DNA from: Choristoneura fumiferana
Taxonomy: Eukaryota; Arthropoda; Insecta; Lepidoptera; Tortricidae
DNA: 64,000 nucleotides
NCBI RefSeq assembly: GCF_025370935.1
Contig: NC_133491.1
Span: 16,351,744 to 16,415,743 of the forward strand
Reading direction: 5' to 3'
Shown here: positions 63,596 to 64,000 of the stretch, piece by piece
Position numbering within the stretch: position 1 is the stretch's first letter
Layout of the letters: every line of letters begins with the position of its first letter
Made by a program: the position numbers and the translations under genes
Notes under the pieces: model-generated
Told to the model about the DNA's origin: nothing
Databases searched by the model: none
Seen by the model: only the letters and a program-made list of their open reading frames with translations

Positions 63596-64000
63596 CCGGT
63601 TCAACTCATGATTATGTACCAAGAACGGATTTTTTTGAAAAGATCGAAACCAGTCGGACCGTTCCAGGCCTATAATCATATAATAAACTTAGCATAATAG
63701 TAAATGTGGTCAAAAATGTTCAGAATGACCCAAACTATCATCCCTTAAAACCCCTACACCCGAGTGCCAAACACCCTGTATAGTATATGGCACAAAATGG
63801 TTCTCTAAATTTCTTATTATCTAAAAGAGAAACAAAGTTATTCGCTTATGGTAGCTCTTCCAAACAGGTTTTATTAACCGACAAGTTTATGACAAAATAA
63901 GCGTATACGGCCAAACATACATAAACTCTTACATTTTACAATAATGAGTCAGACCCCCCGCATTCAAGGTCAAGGCGAGCAAACACTAGGTATTTGGCAA
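63596..64000. other. Background, no gene seen
   Basis: AT-rich end of the window; CACCCTGTATAGTATATGG and similar words look like generic intergenic sequence. Confidence 0.35.

Overview
This window looks like nuclear DNA from a moth or butterfly (Lepidoptera). I infer this from AT-rich sequence packed with short interspersed repeats of types I know from lepidopteran genomes: tRNA-derived SINEs ending in GATGATGATGA, C-terminal scraps of RTE-type LINEs with the GRPxxRWxDDL motif, a non-LTR 3' tail ending in repeated GAATTT, and the repeat ending GCCGGTTTTTTT. I see no complete protein-coding gene, no true tRNA or rRNA and no CRISPR array. Nearly all open frames are short, lack family motifs, or are RTE debris. 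The best candidate for part of a host gene is a CpG-rich, ATG-poor segment with a TATA-like box upstream and a GTAAGT donor downstream, present twice (27833-28041 and 40770-40972). I read it as a promoter plus untranslated first exon. The surrounding DNA would then be upstream sequence and long intron.

Layout. 1-25268 is single-copy background broken up by mobile elements, with several clear nested insertions (7017 into a MITE, 13396 inside a TIR element, 16153 into an older repeat, a hAT-like MITE at 15609), a 4 x 132-bp minisatellite at 11601, and a near-perfect inverted pair of tRNA-like repeats at 14661-15215. 25269-35925 (copy A) and 36312-48141 (copy B) are the same locus twice. Copy A stops exactly at a 100-N gap (35926-36025). 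The copies differ by substitutions, homopolymer indels and at least six mobile-element presence/absence differences. The simplest reading is that two haplotypes of one locus were scaffolded in series; a real tandem duplication is the alternative. 48142-64000 is again single-copy background with scattered repeats, a 67-bp-stem hairpin at 59261-59407, and a stack of nested elements at 62128-63178.

The A/B pair and the repeated families act as internal controls. They show filled and empty sites for a TTAA-flanked 1.2-kb element (37268-38458, empty paralogous site at 19055), a SINE with a 12-bp target duplication (26974-27287, empty at 39966), a small palindromic MITE (42626-42763, empty at 29907) and an AT-flanked MITE (16153-16540, empty at 12212). 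These are the best supported observations here. All family assignments come from motifs read by eye; no database search was possible.
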